NCBI RefSeq assembly: GCF_900156095.1 | Contig: NZ_FTMJ01000016.1 | Span: forward strand, 1 to 64,000 | Direction: 5' to 3' | Length of the DNA stretch: 64,000 nt | DNA from: Aeromonas sp. RU39B | GTDB lineage: Bacteria > Pseudomonadota > Gammaproteobacteria > Enterobacterales > Aeromonadaceae | In this document: positions 1 through 8,876 of the stretch, in pieces | Position numbering within the stretch: position 1 is the stretch's first letter | Layout: the number at the start of each line of letters is the position of its first letter | Program-made: the position numbers and the translations under genes | The notes under the pieces: generated by a model | What the model saw: the letters and a program-made list of their open reading frames with translations, nothing else | What the model was told of the DNA's origin: nothing | Database searches by the model: none

Positions 1-10
1 AAAATTGAAA

Positions 11-43
11 GGCCTGAGTCCGGTGCAGTACCGAACTCAGGCC
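11..43. terminator. Hairpin at left edge, possible terminator
   Basis: A stem of about 13 bp (GGCCTGAGT/ACTCAGGCC extended by CGGT/ACCG across a C-A mismatch) closes on a 5-nt loop. It is followed by TTCTTGATTT on the plus strand and preceded by an A-rich run, so it could stop transcription from either side. The citB gene ends about 100 bp to the right on the minus strand. The gene to the left lies outside the window. Confidence 0.55.
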
Positions 44-67
44 TTCTTGATTTAACCCGTATCTTTA

Positions 68-94
68 ACTGTCCAACTTTATGGGGTCAGTTCA
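68..94. mobile_element. Possible remnant of an IS3-family terminal repeat
   Basis: Read on the minus strand, this stretch begins TGAACTGACCCCATAAAG and continues TTGGACAGT. That resembles terminal inverted repeats of IS3-family (IS150-like) elements as I remember them. No transposase gene is visible here. Any element would lie to the left, outside the window, or only the end remains. The resemblance rests on about 27 bases, so this is a weak call. Confidence 0.25.
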
Positions 95-143
95 CGATCG
101 CCTAGCGGCCGGAGGGGTTTGTTTTTGTCTATCCGGGCAAAAG

Positions 144-863
144 TCAGTGGGCGTGCTGCGGCTCGCTGCCGGCATCATCCGCTTTGCGATAGAGGCGGCG
201 CGGGTGGCCAATCTTGCCATACAGCAGCTCGACTTGCAGAAAACCGCTCTCTACCCCGTGTTCCAGATAGCGGCGGGTCGTGGTCTTGCTCAGGCCGCTC
301 TCTTCCACCACCTCCTCGACGCTATAGCGCTGCTCCGGGTTCTCCAGAAACAGGCGCTGCACCCGTTGCAGCGTGTTGTCATCGATCCCCTTGGCGCCGG
401 TTTCGGGGCGAAAGTTCTTACCCTGCAGTTGATAGAGAGAGTCCACGTTCTTCTGATCCACCACCTTCCACACCCGCTGCTGATCGCGAAACTGCACGAA
501 ACGTTCCAGCGAATAGCTCAGCCGTTTCCACGAGGCCGGCTTGAGGATGTAGTCAAACGCGCCGTTACGGATCGCTTGGCTACAGGTCTGCATGTCGCTG
601 GCCGCCGTGATGAAGATGACCGAGCAGCCGAACTCTTTGAGCAGCGGATGGTTGATCAGCGAGATCCCCTTGCCATCCGGCAGGTAGTTATCGAGCAGGA
701 TCAAATGGGGGCGTTTGCTGCGGATTTGCTCCTGGGCACTGGCCAGGCTGGCGGCGGTCCCCACCAGTTGCAGACGTGGATGCTTGGTAATGAGCTCGGC
801 ATGAAGCTCGGCCAAGCGGCTTTCGTCTTCCACAATCAGCACGTGGGTCAGATCAGGTTGCAT
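144..863 (-). CDS. citB: Citrate two-component response regulator CitB
   Basis: A 239-residue response regulator of the CitB/DcuR/DpiA family. The N-terminal receiver domain has the acidic pocket (VEDES) and a phosphoacceptor region (LILLDNYLPD). The C-terminal helix-turn-helix contains SVEEVVEESGLSKTTTRRYL. I chose the ATG at 863 because an AGGGAG ribosome site precedes it and the receiver motif starts 10 residues later; the open frame continues upstream but inside citA. It overlaps the end of citA by 11 bp, which suggests translational coupling. Its expected role is to activate the divergent citS-citCDEFXG genes when CitA senses citrate. Confidence 0.9.
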   Translation of the reverse strand: MQPDLTHVLIVEDESRLAELHAELITKHPRLQLVGTAASLASAQEQIRSKRPHLILLDNYLPDGKGISLINHPLLKEFGCSVIFITAASDMQTCSQAIRNGAFDYILKPASWKRLSYSLERFVQFRDQQRVWKVVDQKNVDSLYQLQGKNFRPETGAKGIDDNTLQRVQRLFLENPEQRYSVEEVVEESGLSKTTTRRYLEHGVESGFLQVELLYGKIGHPRRLYRKADDAGSEPQHAH

Positions 864-2490
864 AGTCGGTGTCTCCCTGCAGGAATACCGGGCGAGGTGT
901 GCCCTGGGTGTCGGGGATAAAAAGTGAAAAAATGGTGCCACGCGGGTCGTTGTCGGCCACTTCAATCATGCCGCCCGCCAGATGGACATAGTTGGCTATC
1001 AGATGCAGTCCGATGCCGTGATCGCCGCTGCGCTTGGTGGTAAAGCCGGGCTCAAAGATGTGGTCGCGCAGCTCCGGCAAGATCCCCACTCCTTGATCGG
1101 CCACTTCGATGATGAGTTCACGGGCATTGAGCCGGATCAGCACTTCTACCGGCGCGTGTGGCCCTTCCGAGCGCTGGGTGGCTTCGATGGCATTGTCCAG
1201 CAGGTTGCCGATGATGGAGATGAGCTCCGCTTCATCGAGGGTATGAAAAGTGCGATCCATCAGGCAGGCAGGATCGAAGCTGAGCGCCACCCCCTTCTCC
1301 TGGGCGCGGGAGCATTTGCCTAGCAGCAGGCCGCGCAGGGTTGGGGAGCTAAAGCGCTCCGACAGGAAATCCAGCAACTCCTGGGCATGCTCGGTCTGGG
1401 CATGGATATAATCGAGGGCCTGTTCGTAGTGCCCCATATGCAGTAGTCCAGCCAGGGTCGACATGCGGTTAAGCTGCTCGTGACGCATGATGCGCAGGTT
1501 GTCGACGTAGCGCTTCACCTGACTGAGCTGCATGCTCATGCTGTCGATATCATTGCGATCGCGAAAGGTGATCACCCAGCCCTGCAGGCGTCCTTCCAGC
1601 ATGATACGAACCCGGCTGGCGATGACGGTCAACTGGTTAAAGACGCAGATCTCGTCGTGGGTATCTTTGTCCAGCATCATCTGCGGCTCGAAGAAAGGGA
1701 CGTGGGCAATCACATCCTCAAGCGGCAAACCGCGCAGCAGGCGCGAGGGGGTATCCAGTCCCAGCAGTCGCTTGGCCGCCCGGTTAATGACGGCAATACG
1801 CGAGCGCTCGTCAATGGCGATGACCCCTTCATAGATCGACTCCATCAATGCCTGCTGCTGGCGCACCAGCAGGCCGATTTCACGCGGCTCCAGCGAAAAC
1901 ATCTGCTTTTTGATACTACGAGTGAAAAACCAGGAGAATATAAAGAGGGCCACCATCAGCAGCACGGCGGCGACAAACAAGTCGATCACTTTGGACAGGG
2001 TGATGCGGTCGAGATGGCTGGTGAGATAGCCGACCGAGACGATACCGATCACGTCGCCATCGGCACTGAACACCGGCGCCTTGCTGCGCAAGGAGACACC
2101 GAGCCCCCCCTTGCGGATGGTGGTGATGGTTTTACCCTTCAACACTTCCTGATTATCGCCGCCGACCAGGTCGGTTCCGATCCGGTTTTTCGAGGCCGAA
2201 TGAAAGAGGTGTTTTCCGTTATTATCACCAATCACAATAAAGCTGGCGTCACTGCGCCGGGCAATATCAGTCATGAATGAATATATGCTGTTGCTGTCTT
2301 TCTGTTCGACGGCTTTTTGTAAAGCAGGAATCATGGAAATCTCTTCGGCCTGAATTCTGGCACGCTCACTCATTTCCTGATATAGCTGGTGTCCGACATC
2401 AAAATAGTAATAGGTGCCGAGCCCAATAAATAGCACCGAGAAAAATGCGATCAGATGAATAAACAGTTTGATGCGAAATGAGAGTTTCAT
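853..2490 (-). CDS. citA: Citrate sensor histidine kinase CitA
   Basis: A 545-residue membrane sensor kinase, close to the usual CitA length. It has a first membrane segment at about residues 8-28, a periplasmic PAS-like citrate-binding domain (about 30-165), a second membrane segment (about 169-190) and a cytoplasmic PAS domain (about 210-310). The phosphoacceptor His337 is in MRHEQLNRMS. The HATPase region has the N box (NLLDNAIEAT, about 429-438), G1 (ADQGVGI) and G2 (GDHGIGLHL). I use the ATG at 2490, which places the membrane helix at the N terminus as in CitA; the open frame extends 31 codons further up. The gene is transcribed with citB and is divergent from citS. Confidence 0.9.
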   Translation of the reverse strand: MKLSFRIKLFIHLIAFFSVLFIGLGTYYYFDVGHQLYQEMSERARIQAEEISMIPALQKAVEQKDSNSIYSFMTDIARRSDASFIVIGDNNGKHLFHSASKNRIGTDLVGGDNQEVLKGKTITTIRKGGLGVSLRSKAPVFSADGDVIGIVSVGYLTSHLDRITLSKVIDLFVAAVLLMVALFIFSWFFTRSIKKQMFSLEPREIGLLVRQQQALMESIYEGVIAIDERSRIAVINRAAKRLLGLDTPSRLLRGLPLEDVIAHVPFFEPQMMLDKDTHDEICVFNQLTVIASRVRIMLEGRLQGWVITFRDRNDIDSMSMQLSQVKRYVDNLRIMRHEQLNRMSTLAGLLHMGHYEQALDYIHAQTEHAQELLDFLSERFSSPTLRGLLLGKCSRAQEKGVALSFDPACLMDRTFHTLDEAELISIIGNLLDNAIEATQRSEGPHAPVEVLIRLNARELIIEVADQGVGILPELRDHIFEPGFTTKRSGDHGIGLHLIANYVHLAGGMIEVADNDPRGTIFSLFIPDTQGTPRPVFLQGDTDYAT

Positions 2491-2841
2491 GACCGCAAGA
2501 GGAAGATAAAGGATGAAGCGGGATTCTAGCAGTGTTACCACGTATCTTGCTGTGCTTTGCCTGAAACTTGTGATCTTCTGCACGTGTCGGCGTCGCTCGA
2601 AGCTTTTGTGGACGCTGGTCGAATCTTATTGTTAAGATAATTTACGACCTATTAACCTGGCCGGAAATAAAAACCATAGAAACCACGAAAATAAATAAGA
2701 ACAACATCACACTCCAATAATAGAAACCATAGAACCCATACCTTCCATTAAATCTCCTTGGCCAATAGGTATTCCATCACATATTGTGCAGCCGCCATTT
2801 TTTAGTATCGCCGTGACAACTAACCATAGGACGTCAAAAAA
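2491..2841. promoter_or_regulatory. Divergent citA/citS control region with repeated AAACCATAGAA
   Basis: This 351-bp region separates citA from citS. The 11-mer AAACCATAGAA occurs at 2671-2681 and again at 2724-2734, 53 bp apart, which is about five helical turns on the same face. The surrounding sequence is A/T-rich. These repeats are candidate CitB operators, but this is inferred from position and repetition only. A weak CRP-like sequence (TGTGA, 6 nt, GCACG) lies at 2569-2584. No ORF of note was seen. Confidence 0.45.
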
Positions 2842-4194
2842 ATGAGCGCATCTGAAAATGCATACACGGTCCCCTACGAAAAGTCGGGTGAACCGAATCT
2901 GACCCTGAAAGAGAAGTGGTGGCAGATCATGGACTCCTGGAAGGTCGGGGTGATTCCGTTGCCCTTGTTCCTTCTGGCTGGCGCCTTGATTGCCATCGAT
3001 TGCCTGAACGGCAAGCTGCCAAGCGACATCGTGGTGATGGTAGCGACCCTGGCCTTCTTTGGCTTTGCTTGCGGTGAATTCGGCAAGCGTCTGCCGATCG
3101 TCGGCAAGATGGGTGCGGCGGCCATCTGCGCCACCTTCATCCCCTCTGCCCTGGTCTACTACGGACTGCTGCCGGACGTGGTCGTGGAATCCACCACCAA
3201 GTTCTACAAGTCCACCAATATCCTCTATCTCTACATCTGCTGCATCATCGTCGGCAGTATCATGAGCATGAACCGCACCACCCTGATCCAGGGCTTCCTG
3301 CGTATCTTCATCCCCATGGTGTGCGGCGAAGTTGTTGGCATGCTGGTCGGGATGGGCGTGGGTATCACGCTGGGGATGGACCCGTTCCAGATCTTCTTCT
3401 TCCTGATCCTGCCAATTATGGCTGGTGGCGTAGGTGAAGGTGCGATTCCGCTCTCCATCGGTTACGCCGCCCTACTGCACATGGATCAAGGGGTTGCGTT
3501 GGGCCGCGTACTGCCGATCGTGATGCTGGGCAGCCTGACTGCCATCGTGATTGCCGGCTGCCTCAACCAATTGGGCAAGCGCTATCCGCACCTGACCGGT
3601 GAAGGCGAACTGATGCCGGGCTCCAAGACTGAAAACCTGACCGCTGCCTTCAGTGGCAAGGTAGATGTCACCACCATCGCCTCCGGTGCGCTGCTGGCCG
3701 TACTGCTCTACATGCTGGGCATGCTGGGTCACAAGCTGATCGGTCTGCCGGCTCCGGTGGGCATGCTGTTCATGGCGGTTCTGGTCAAGCTGACCCACGG
3801 CGTCTCCCCGCGCATTCTGGAAGGTTCCCAAGTGGTCTACAAGTTCTTCCAGACCTCGGTGACCTATCCCATCCTGTTTGCCGTTGGTGTGGCCATCACC
3901 CCGTGGCAAGAGCTGGTGAATGCCTTCACCGCACAAAACCTGATTGTCATCGTCAGTACCGTGACTGCGCTGGTCACCACCGGCTTCTTTGTCGGTAAGA
4001 AGATCGGCATGCACCCGATCGATGTTGCCATCGTCTCTTGCTGCCAGAGCGGCCAAGGCGGTACCGGTGACGTCGCCATCCTGACAGCCGGCAACCGTAT
4101 GAGCCTGATGCCGTTCGCACAGATCGCCACCCGTATCGGCGGCGCCATCAACGTGTCGGTGTCGCTGTTGGTTCTTGCCAATTTCCTGGTGTAA
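2842..4194 (+). CDS. citS: Citrate:sodium symporter CitS (2HCT family)
   Basis: A 450-residue inner-membrane carrier with many hydrophobic segments. It belongs to the 2-hydroxycarboxylate transporter family and imports citrate with sodium ions. Both signature re-entrant-loop motifs are present: GGVGEGAIPLS near residues 195-205 and SGQGGTGDVAIL near 403-414. The conserved TRIGGA arginine, at 431, corresponds to the substrate-binding Arg of Klebsiella CitS. The cytoplasmic N-terminal tail is about 30 residues long. The start codon follows AGGACG by a suitable distance. The next gene begins 22 bp downstream, so it probably opens the citrate operon. Confidence 0.93.
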   Translation: MSASENAYTVPYEKSGEPNLTLKEKWWQIMDSWKVGVIPLPLFLLAGALIAIDCLNGKLPSDIVVMVATLAFFGFACGEFGKRLPIVGKMGAAAICATFIPSALVYYGLLPDVVVESTTKFYKSTNILYLYICCIIVGSIMSMNRTTLIQGFLRIFIPMVCGEVVGMLVGMGVGITLGMDPFQIFFFLILPIMAGGVGEGAIPLSIGYAALLHMDQGVALGRVLPIVMLGSLTAIVIAGCLNQLGKRYPHLTGEGELMPGSKTENLTAAFSGKVDVTTIASGALLAVLLYMLGMLGHKLIGLPAPVGMLFMAVLVKLTHGVSPRILEGSQVVYKFFQTSVTYPILFAVGVAITPWQELVNAFTAQNLIVIVSTVTALVTTGFFVGKKIGMHPIDVAIVSCCQSGQGGTGDVAILTAGNRMSLMPFAQIATRIGGAINVSVSLLVLANFLV

Positions 4195-4216
4195 TTCAAG
4201 TAAGTAGGAATTAGTT

Positions 4217-5083
4217 ATGAAACTTGCGAGTTATCTCCATCAAGGTCGCCGCAGCTACGGCATGGTGACCTCGGCGGGGCTCATCGACCTTGGCAATCGC
4301 CTTGGTGACCGCTTTGCCGATCTGAAGTCGCTGCTGGCGGCTGATGCTCTGGATCTGGCGCGCAGCCTTGCCAGCCAACCGGCTGATCTGGCGCTCGATG
4401 AGGTGAGCTTTCTGCCGGTGATTGAACACCCCGGCAAGATCCTCTGTGTTGGCATGAACTACGCCGACAAGCGCAAGGAGTTTGATCAACACAACCCGGC
4501 CCCGACCCTGTTCGTGCGTTTCCCCGATTCGCAGACCGGGCACCGCTCCCAGGTTCTCAAACCGCGTCACTCCAGCGAGTTTGATTACGAAGGCGAGCTG
4601 GCTGTGATCATCGGCAAGGATGGCGAACACATCAGCCGCGAGCAGGCGCTCTCCCACGTAGCGGGCTACAGCTGCTACATGGATGGCTCGGCCCGTGACT
4701 GGCAACACACCTGGTTTACCGCTGGTAAAAACTGGCGCCAAACCGGTGCCTTCGGCCCCTGGATGACCACCAGTGACGAGATCCCCGATCCGCACCAACT
4801 GGCCATCCGCACCTGGCTCAACGGCAACATGGTGCAGGAAGACAACACCCGCAGCATGATCCACAAGGTGTCTGAACTGATCGAATACATCAGCACCTTC
4901 ACCCGCCTCAGCGCCGGTGACGTGATCATCACCGGTTCGCCGGGTGGGGTCGGCAAGAAGCGTAACCCGCCGCTGTTTATGAAGGCTGGGGATCGCATCG
5001 AGGTCGAGATCGAAGGTATCGGGCAGTTGTGCAATGTGATTGCCGATGCACCCGGTGTTGCTGCCATGGCAGCGGCTCACTGA
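4217..5083 (+). CDS. FAH-family hydrolase/decarboxylase in the citrate operon
   Basis: A 288-residue protein of the fumarylacetoacetate hydrolase superfamily, closest in architecture to FAHD1-type enzymes. Putative metal ligands are Glu125 and Glu127 (FDYEGELAVIIG) and Asp156 (CYMDGSARDWQ), followed by the usual ITGSPGGVG segment. Family members act as acylpyruvate hydrolases, oxaloacetate decarboxylases or oxaloacetate tautomerases. It lies 22 bp after citS and just before citC, where Klebsiella has the sodium-pumping oxaloacetate decarboxylase genes. Citrate lyase produces oxaloacetate, so I infer that this enzyme decarboxylates or tautomerises it. The exact reaction cannot be read from the sequence. 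Confidence 0.8.
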   Translation: MKLASYLHQGRRSYGMVTSAGLIDLGNRLGDRFADLKSLLAADALDLARSLASQPADLALDEVSFLPVIEHPGKILCVGMNYADKRKEFDQHNPAPTLFVRFPDSQTGHRSQVLKPRHSSEFDYEGELAVIIGKDGEHISREQALSHVAGYSCYMDGSARDWQHTWFTAGKNWRQTGAFGPWMTTSDEIPDPHQLAIRTWLNGNMVQEDNTRSMIHKVSELIEYISTFTRLSAGDVIITGSPGGVGKKRNPPLFMKAGDRIEVEIEGIGQLCNVIADAPGVAAMAAAH

Positions 5084-5102
5084 GGCTGACAGGCGACGCA
5101 TC

Positions 5103-6140
5103 ATGATGAACGGTAATGTAGAGCTGAGTGTGCTGCGCGCCGGAGAATGGCCGCAGCAGTGGGCACGGGTTCGCGCTTTCCTGGCTGCCAACTTGCTGGG
5201 AATGGACGAGGACATCGGGCTGTTTGTCATGGCTCAGCGCGATGGTGAGCTGGTCGGCTGCGCCGGTCTGGCTACCAATGTCATCAAGTGCGTCGCCGTC
5301 GCCGAGAGTGAGCGTGGTGAAAACCTCGCCGCCCGGCTGCTGGTGGAAGTGGAAAATCTGGCCCTCGAACAGGGCCATTTTCATCTCTTCCTCTGTACCC
5401 GGCCCTGCAATCTGGCACGTTTTGAACAGTGTGGATTCTGGCTGCTGGCGCGTTGTGACGATACCGCCGTGCTGCTGGAAAACACCCCGTGCGGGTTGAC
5501 CCGCTACTGCCGGCAACTGGCGCGGCAGCGCCGTCCTGGCGCCAAGATAGGCGCCATCGTGATGAACGCCAACCCCTTTACTCTGGGGCACCGCTATCTG
5601 GCCGAGCAGGCCGCTCGCGAGTGCGACTGGCTGCACCTGTTCGTGGTGCGGGAAGAGGCCTCCTTTTTCCCTTATCAGGAGCGGCTCGCCATGGTGCAGG
5701 CCGGTGTCGCCGGGCTTGGCAATGTCACGGTCCACGAAGGGTCGCCCTACCTCATCTCGCGCGCCACCTTCCCCGGCTATTTCCTCAAGGAGCAGGGGCT
5801 GGTGGAGCGAGCCTGGAGCGGGCTTGACCTGCAGCTGTTTCGTCAGCACCTCGCCCCGGCGCTCGGGATCACCCACCGCTTCGTTGGTAGCGAGCCTTTC
5901 TGTCCGGTGACCCGGGCCTATAACCAGGCGATGCACCACTGGCTCGAACAGCCCGATCCGCAGGTGTCCGCCGTGCAGGTGGTGGAGTTGGAGCGTCACT
6001 GCCGCCCCAGTGGCACGGCCATCTCGGCCTCCGAAGTGCGCCGTCTGCTCAAGAGCCAGCAATTTTCCCGCATTCGGGAGATCGTGCCGGAAAGCACTTT
6101 TGTCCATCTCGCGCATCACTATCGCGCCGAGGTGGCCTGA
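5103..6140 (+). CDS. citC: [Citrate (pro-3S)-lyase] ligase CitC
   Basis: A 345-residue enzyme that acetylates the citrate lyase prosthetic group with acetate and ATP, converting the lyase to its active form. The N-terminal third is GNAT-like (VGCAGLATN and RGENLAARLL). The C-terminal part is a nucleotidyltransferase fold with NPFTLGHRY (residues 157-165) and a late SASEVRRLL segment. I start at the first of two ATGs, 5103, after GACAGG. The open frame continues upstream into the FAH gene but without a better site. It precedes citD by 21 bp. Confidence 0.92.
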   Translation: MMNGNVELSVLRAGEWPQQWARVRAFLAANLLGMDEDIGLFVMAQRDGELVGCAGLATNVIKCVAVAESERGENLAARLLVEVENLALEQGHFHLFLCTRPCNLARFEQCGFWLLARCDDTAVLLENTPCGLTRYCRQLARQRRPGAKIGAIVMNANPFTLGHRYLAEQAARECDWLHLFVVREEASFFPYQERLAMVQAGVAGLGNVTVHEGSPYLISRATFPGYFLKEQGLVERAWSGLDLQLFRQHLAPALGITHRFVGSEPFCPVTRAYNQAMHHWLEQPDPQVSAVQVVELERHCRPSGTAISASEVRRLLKSQQFSRIREIVPESTFVHLAHHYRAEVA

Positions 6141-6161
6141 TTCGATTAACAGGACAACAGC

Positions 6162-6455
6162 ATGAAGATTACAAGGGAGGCGCTGGCCGGCACGGCTGAG
6201 TCCAGCGACCTGATGGTCAAGGTTGCCCCTAACGGGAGCGCCCTTGAGGTAGAGATTCACAGCGAAGTGTACAAGCAGTTTGGCGATCAGATCCGCCAGG
6301 TGGTACACGAGACGCTGCATGCGATGGGCGTGGATGCCGGTCTTATCATCATTGACGACAAGGGGGCGCTGGATTGCGTCATCCGTGCGCGTCTGCAAAG
6401 TGCCCTCCTGCGCGCTGCCGAGGAACAGGCGATCAATTGGGAGGTGCTGAAATGA
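6162..6455 (+). CDS. citD: Citrate lyase gamma subunit (acyl carrier protein) CitD
   Basis: A 97-residue acyl carrier subunit of citrate lyase. The start [12 protein letters not shown] matches the family, and Ser14 is the expected attachment site for the phosphoribosyl-dephospho-CoA group supplied by CitG and transferred by CitX. Its length is typical. Its stop overlaps the start of citE in an ATGA arrangement, which favours balanced subunit synthesis. Confidence 0.95.
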   Translation: MKITREALAGTAESSDLMVKVAPNGSALEVEIHSEVYKQFGDQIRQVVHETLHAMGVDAGLIIIDDKGALDCVIRARLQSALLRAAEEQAINWEVLK

Positions 6456-7327
6456 GTCGACTCCGCCGTAGCATGCTGTTCCTGCCGGGCGCCAACGCGG
6501 CCATGCTCTCTAACTCCTTCATCTATCGTCCCGATTCGATCATGTTCGATCTGGAAGATGCGGTCTCCCTGCGCGAGAAGGACTCGGCCCGTCTGCTGGT
6601 GTTCCATGCCCTGCAACACCCCATGTACCACGACATCGAAACCGTGGTACGTATCAACCCGCTCAGCACCCCGTTCGGTCTGGCCGATCTGGAAGCGGTG
6701 GTGCGCGCCGGGGTCGATGTGGTGCGTCTGCCCAAGACCGATTCGCCCGACGACATCCATCAGCTCGAAGCTCACCTTGAGCGCATCGAGCGCGAGTGCG
6801 GCCGTGAGGTTGGCTCGACCAAGCTGATGGCGGCCATTGAGTCAGCCATCGGCGTGATCAATGCCGTGGCGATTGCCCGCAGCTCGCCGCGCCTTATCGG
6901 TATCGCGCTGGCCGCCTTTGACTACGTGATGGACATGCAAACCGAGCGGGGTGATGGCACCGAGCTGTTCTATGCCCGCTGCGCCGTGCTGCACGCCGCC
7001 CGTGCCGCCGGTATCGATGCCTTCGATGTGGTGTGGTCAGACGTCAACGACGAGGCCGGATTCCTGCGCGAGGTCGAACTGATCCGCCGCATGGGCTTTA
7101 ACGGCAAGTCCCTCATCAATCCGCGCCAGATCGATCTGCTGCACAACGCCTACGCGCCGACCCAGCAGGAAGTGGATCACGCCCACCGGGTGATCGACGC
7201 GGCGCAAGAGGGTGAGCGCAATGGTCTGGGGGTGGTCTCCCTCAACGGCAAGATGATCGATGCCCCGATCATCAATCACGCCCGGGTTGTACTGGAGCGC
7301 GCTGCCGCCTCCGGTGTGCGTCGCTAA
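6452..7327 (+). CDS. citE: Citrate lyase beta subunit (citryl-ACP lyase) CitE
   Basis: A 291-residue HpcH/HpaI-type subunit that cleaves citryl-ACP into oxaloacetate and acetyl-ACP. Visible family motifs are [11 protein letters not shown] near the N terminus, the FDLEDAV metal/substrate motif and [15 protein letters not shown] in the middle. The ATG at 6452 overlaps the citD stop; the open frame extends upstream only inside citD. The stop codon TAA sits directly at the upstream end of citF. Confidence 0.94.
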   Translation: MSRLRRSMLFLPGANAAMLSNSFIYRPDSIMFDLEDAVSLREKDSARLLVFHALQHPMYHDIETVVRINPLSTPFGLADLEAVVRAGVDVVRLPKTDSPDDIHQLEAHLERIERECGREVGSTKLMAAIESAIGVINAVAIARSSPRLIGIALAAFDYVMDMQTERGDGTELFYARCAVLHAARAAGIDAFDVVWSDVNDEAGFLREVELIRRMGFNGKSLINPRQIDLLHNAYAPTQQEVDHAHRVIDAAQEGERNGLGVVSLNGKMIDAPIINHARVVLERAAASGVRR

Positions 7328-7350
7328 TGGTTGCAAGCAAGGATCACGAC

Positions 7351-8871
7351 ATGAGTAACCAGACTGAATATTTGCATCTTGCCTACCCCCATCTGCGCCA
7401 CCTGACGTCGTTCGATACGGCGCACACCATGACGCCCTGGCTGTCTGACCCGGAGCAGAAGCACAACCGCAAGCTGTGCGCCTCCATTGAAGAGGCGGTC
7501 GCGCGCTGTGGTCTCAAAGATGGCATGACCATCTCCTTTCACCACGCGTTTCGCGAAGGGGATCGGGTCATCAATCAGGTGGTCGCACTGCTGGCCCGGA
7601 TGGGCTTTAAGGGATTGACCCTGGCGTCCAGCTCCCTGATGACCTGTAACGACGCCCTGATCGAGCATATCCGCAACGGCGTCATCACGCGTATCTACAC
7701 CTCCGGCATGCGCGGCAAGCTGGCCGACGCCATCTCGCACGGCCTGATGGAAGAGCCGGTGCAGATCCACTCCCACGGCGGCCGCGTCAAGCTGCTGCAA
7801 GATGGCGAGCTGAAGATCGATGTGGCGTTTCTCGGGGTGCCTTGCAGCGACGAGTTCGGCAATGCCAACGGCAGCCACGGCAAGTCCTGCTGCGGCTCGC
7901 TCGGCTATGCCATGGTCGATGCCCAGTTTGCCCGCAATGTGGTGCTGCTGACCGAAGAGATCGTGCCCTATCCCAACATGCCGGCCAGCCTGGTGCAGGA
8001 TCAGGTGGATTGGGTGGTGCCGGTCGAGAGCGTCGGGGACCCGGCCAAGATCAGCGTGGGCGCCGCCCGCGTCACCAGCAACCCGCGTGAGCTGCTGATT
8101 GCCCGTCAGGCGGCGGAAGTGATCGAGCACTCCGGCTACTTCCGTAACGGCTTCTCGATGCAGACCGGCTCTGGTGCCGCGTCCACCGCCTGCACCCGCT
8201 TTATGGAAGAGAAGATGAAGCGCAGCGGCGTGAAAGCCAGTTTTGCACTGGGTGGCATCACCGGCAGTCTGGTCGATCTGCACGAAAAGGGGTTGATCGG
8301 TAAGTTGATCGATACCCAGTGCTTCGATGCTCAGGCGGCGTCGTCGCTGGCGCGGAACCCGAACCACGTGGAGATCTCTACCCACGTTTATGCCAACCCG
8401 GGTAGCAAAGCCGCCTGCTGTGATCAGCTCGATGTGGTGATCCTGAGTGCGCTCGAAATCGACGTGGATTTCAACGTTAACGTGATTACCGGCTCGGACG
8501 GGGTGATGCGTGGCGCCTCCGGTGGTCACTGCGACGTGGCGGCCGCGGCCAACCTCACCATCGTGGTGGCTCCGCTGCTGCGCAGCCGGATTCCGACCGT
8601 GGTCAAGCGCGTGACGACCCTGCTGACTCCGGGTGAGAGCATCGATGTGCTGGTAACCGACCACGGTATTGCGGTGAACCCGCGTCGCCCGGAAGTGCGT
8701 GAGCGGCTGCTGGCGGCCGGCCTCAAGGTAGTGGATATCCACGACTTGTGGCAGAGCGCCATCTCGCTGACTGGCGAGCCCAAGCCCATCGAGTTCACCG
8801 ATCGCATCGTCGGTGTGGTGCGTTATCGCGATGGCAGCGTGATTGATCTGGTTCGCCAGGTGAAGGAGTAA
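7351..8871 (+). CDS. citF: Citrate lyase alpha subunit (citrate CoA-transferase) CitF
   Basis: A 506-residue subunit that exchanges the acetyl group on CitD for citrate. It matches CitF throughout, including KLCASIEEAV, SFHHAFREGD, QIHSHGGRV, GNANGSHGKSCCGSLGYA and GSDGVMRGASGGHCD. I prefer the ATG at 7351 because AAGGA lies 7 nt upstream. An ATG at 7327 that overlaps the citE stop would add 8 residues but lacks a ribosome site. It is followed 5 bp later by citX. Confidence 0.94.
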   Translation: MSNQTEYLHLAYPHLRHLTSFDTAHTMTPWLSDPEQKHNRKLCASIEEAVARCGLKDGMTISFHHAFREGDRVINQVVALLARMGFKGLTLASSSLMTCNDALIEHIRNGVITRIYTSGMRGKLADAISHGLMEEPVQIHSHGGRVKLLQDGELKIDVAFLGVPCSDEFGNANGSHGKSCCGSLGYAMVDAQFARNVVLLTEEIVPYPNMPASLVQDQVDWVVPVESVGDPAKISVGAARVTSNPRELLIARQAAEVIEHSGYFRNGFSMQTGSGAASTACTRFMEEKMKRSGVKASFALGGITGSLVDLHEKGLIGKLIDTQCFDAQAASSLARNPNHVEISTHVYANPGSKAACCDQLDVVILSALEIDVDFNVNVITGSDGVMRGASGGHCDVAAAANLTIVVAPLLRSRIPTVVKRVTTLLTPGESIDVLVTDHGIAVNPRRPEVRERLLAAGLKVVDIHDLWQSAISLTGEPKPIEFTDRIVGVVRYRDGSVIDLVRQVKE

Positions 8872-8876
8872 GCAGT

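Noticed and set aside
3472..4056. A 194-codon minus-strand open frame inside citS
   Set aside because: It is antisense to a clear transporter gene, with no known domain and a His/Gln-rich composition typical of shadow frames in GC-rich DNA.
4977..6398. A 473-codon minus-strand open frame opposite citC and citD
   Set aside because: It is antisense to conserved citrate lyase genes and lacks recognisable motifs.
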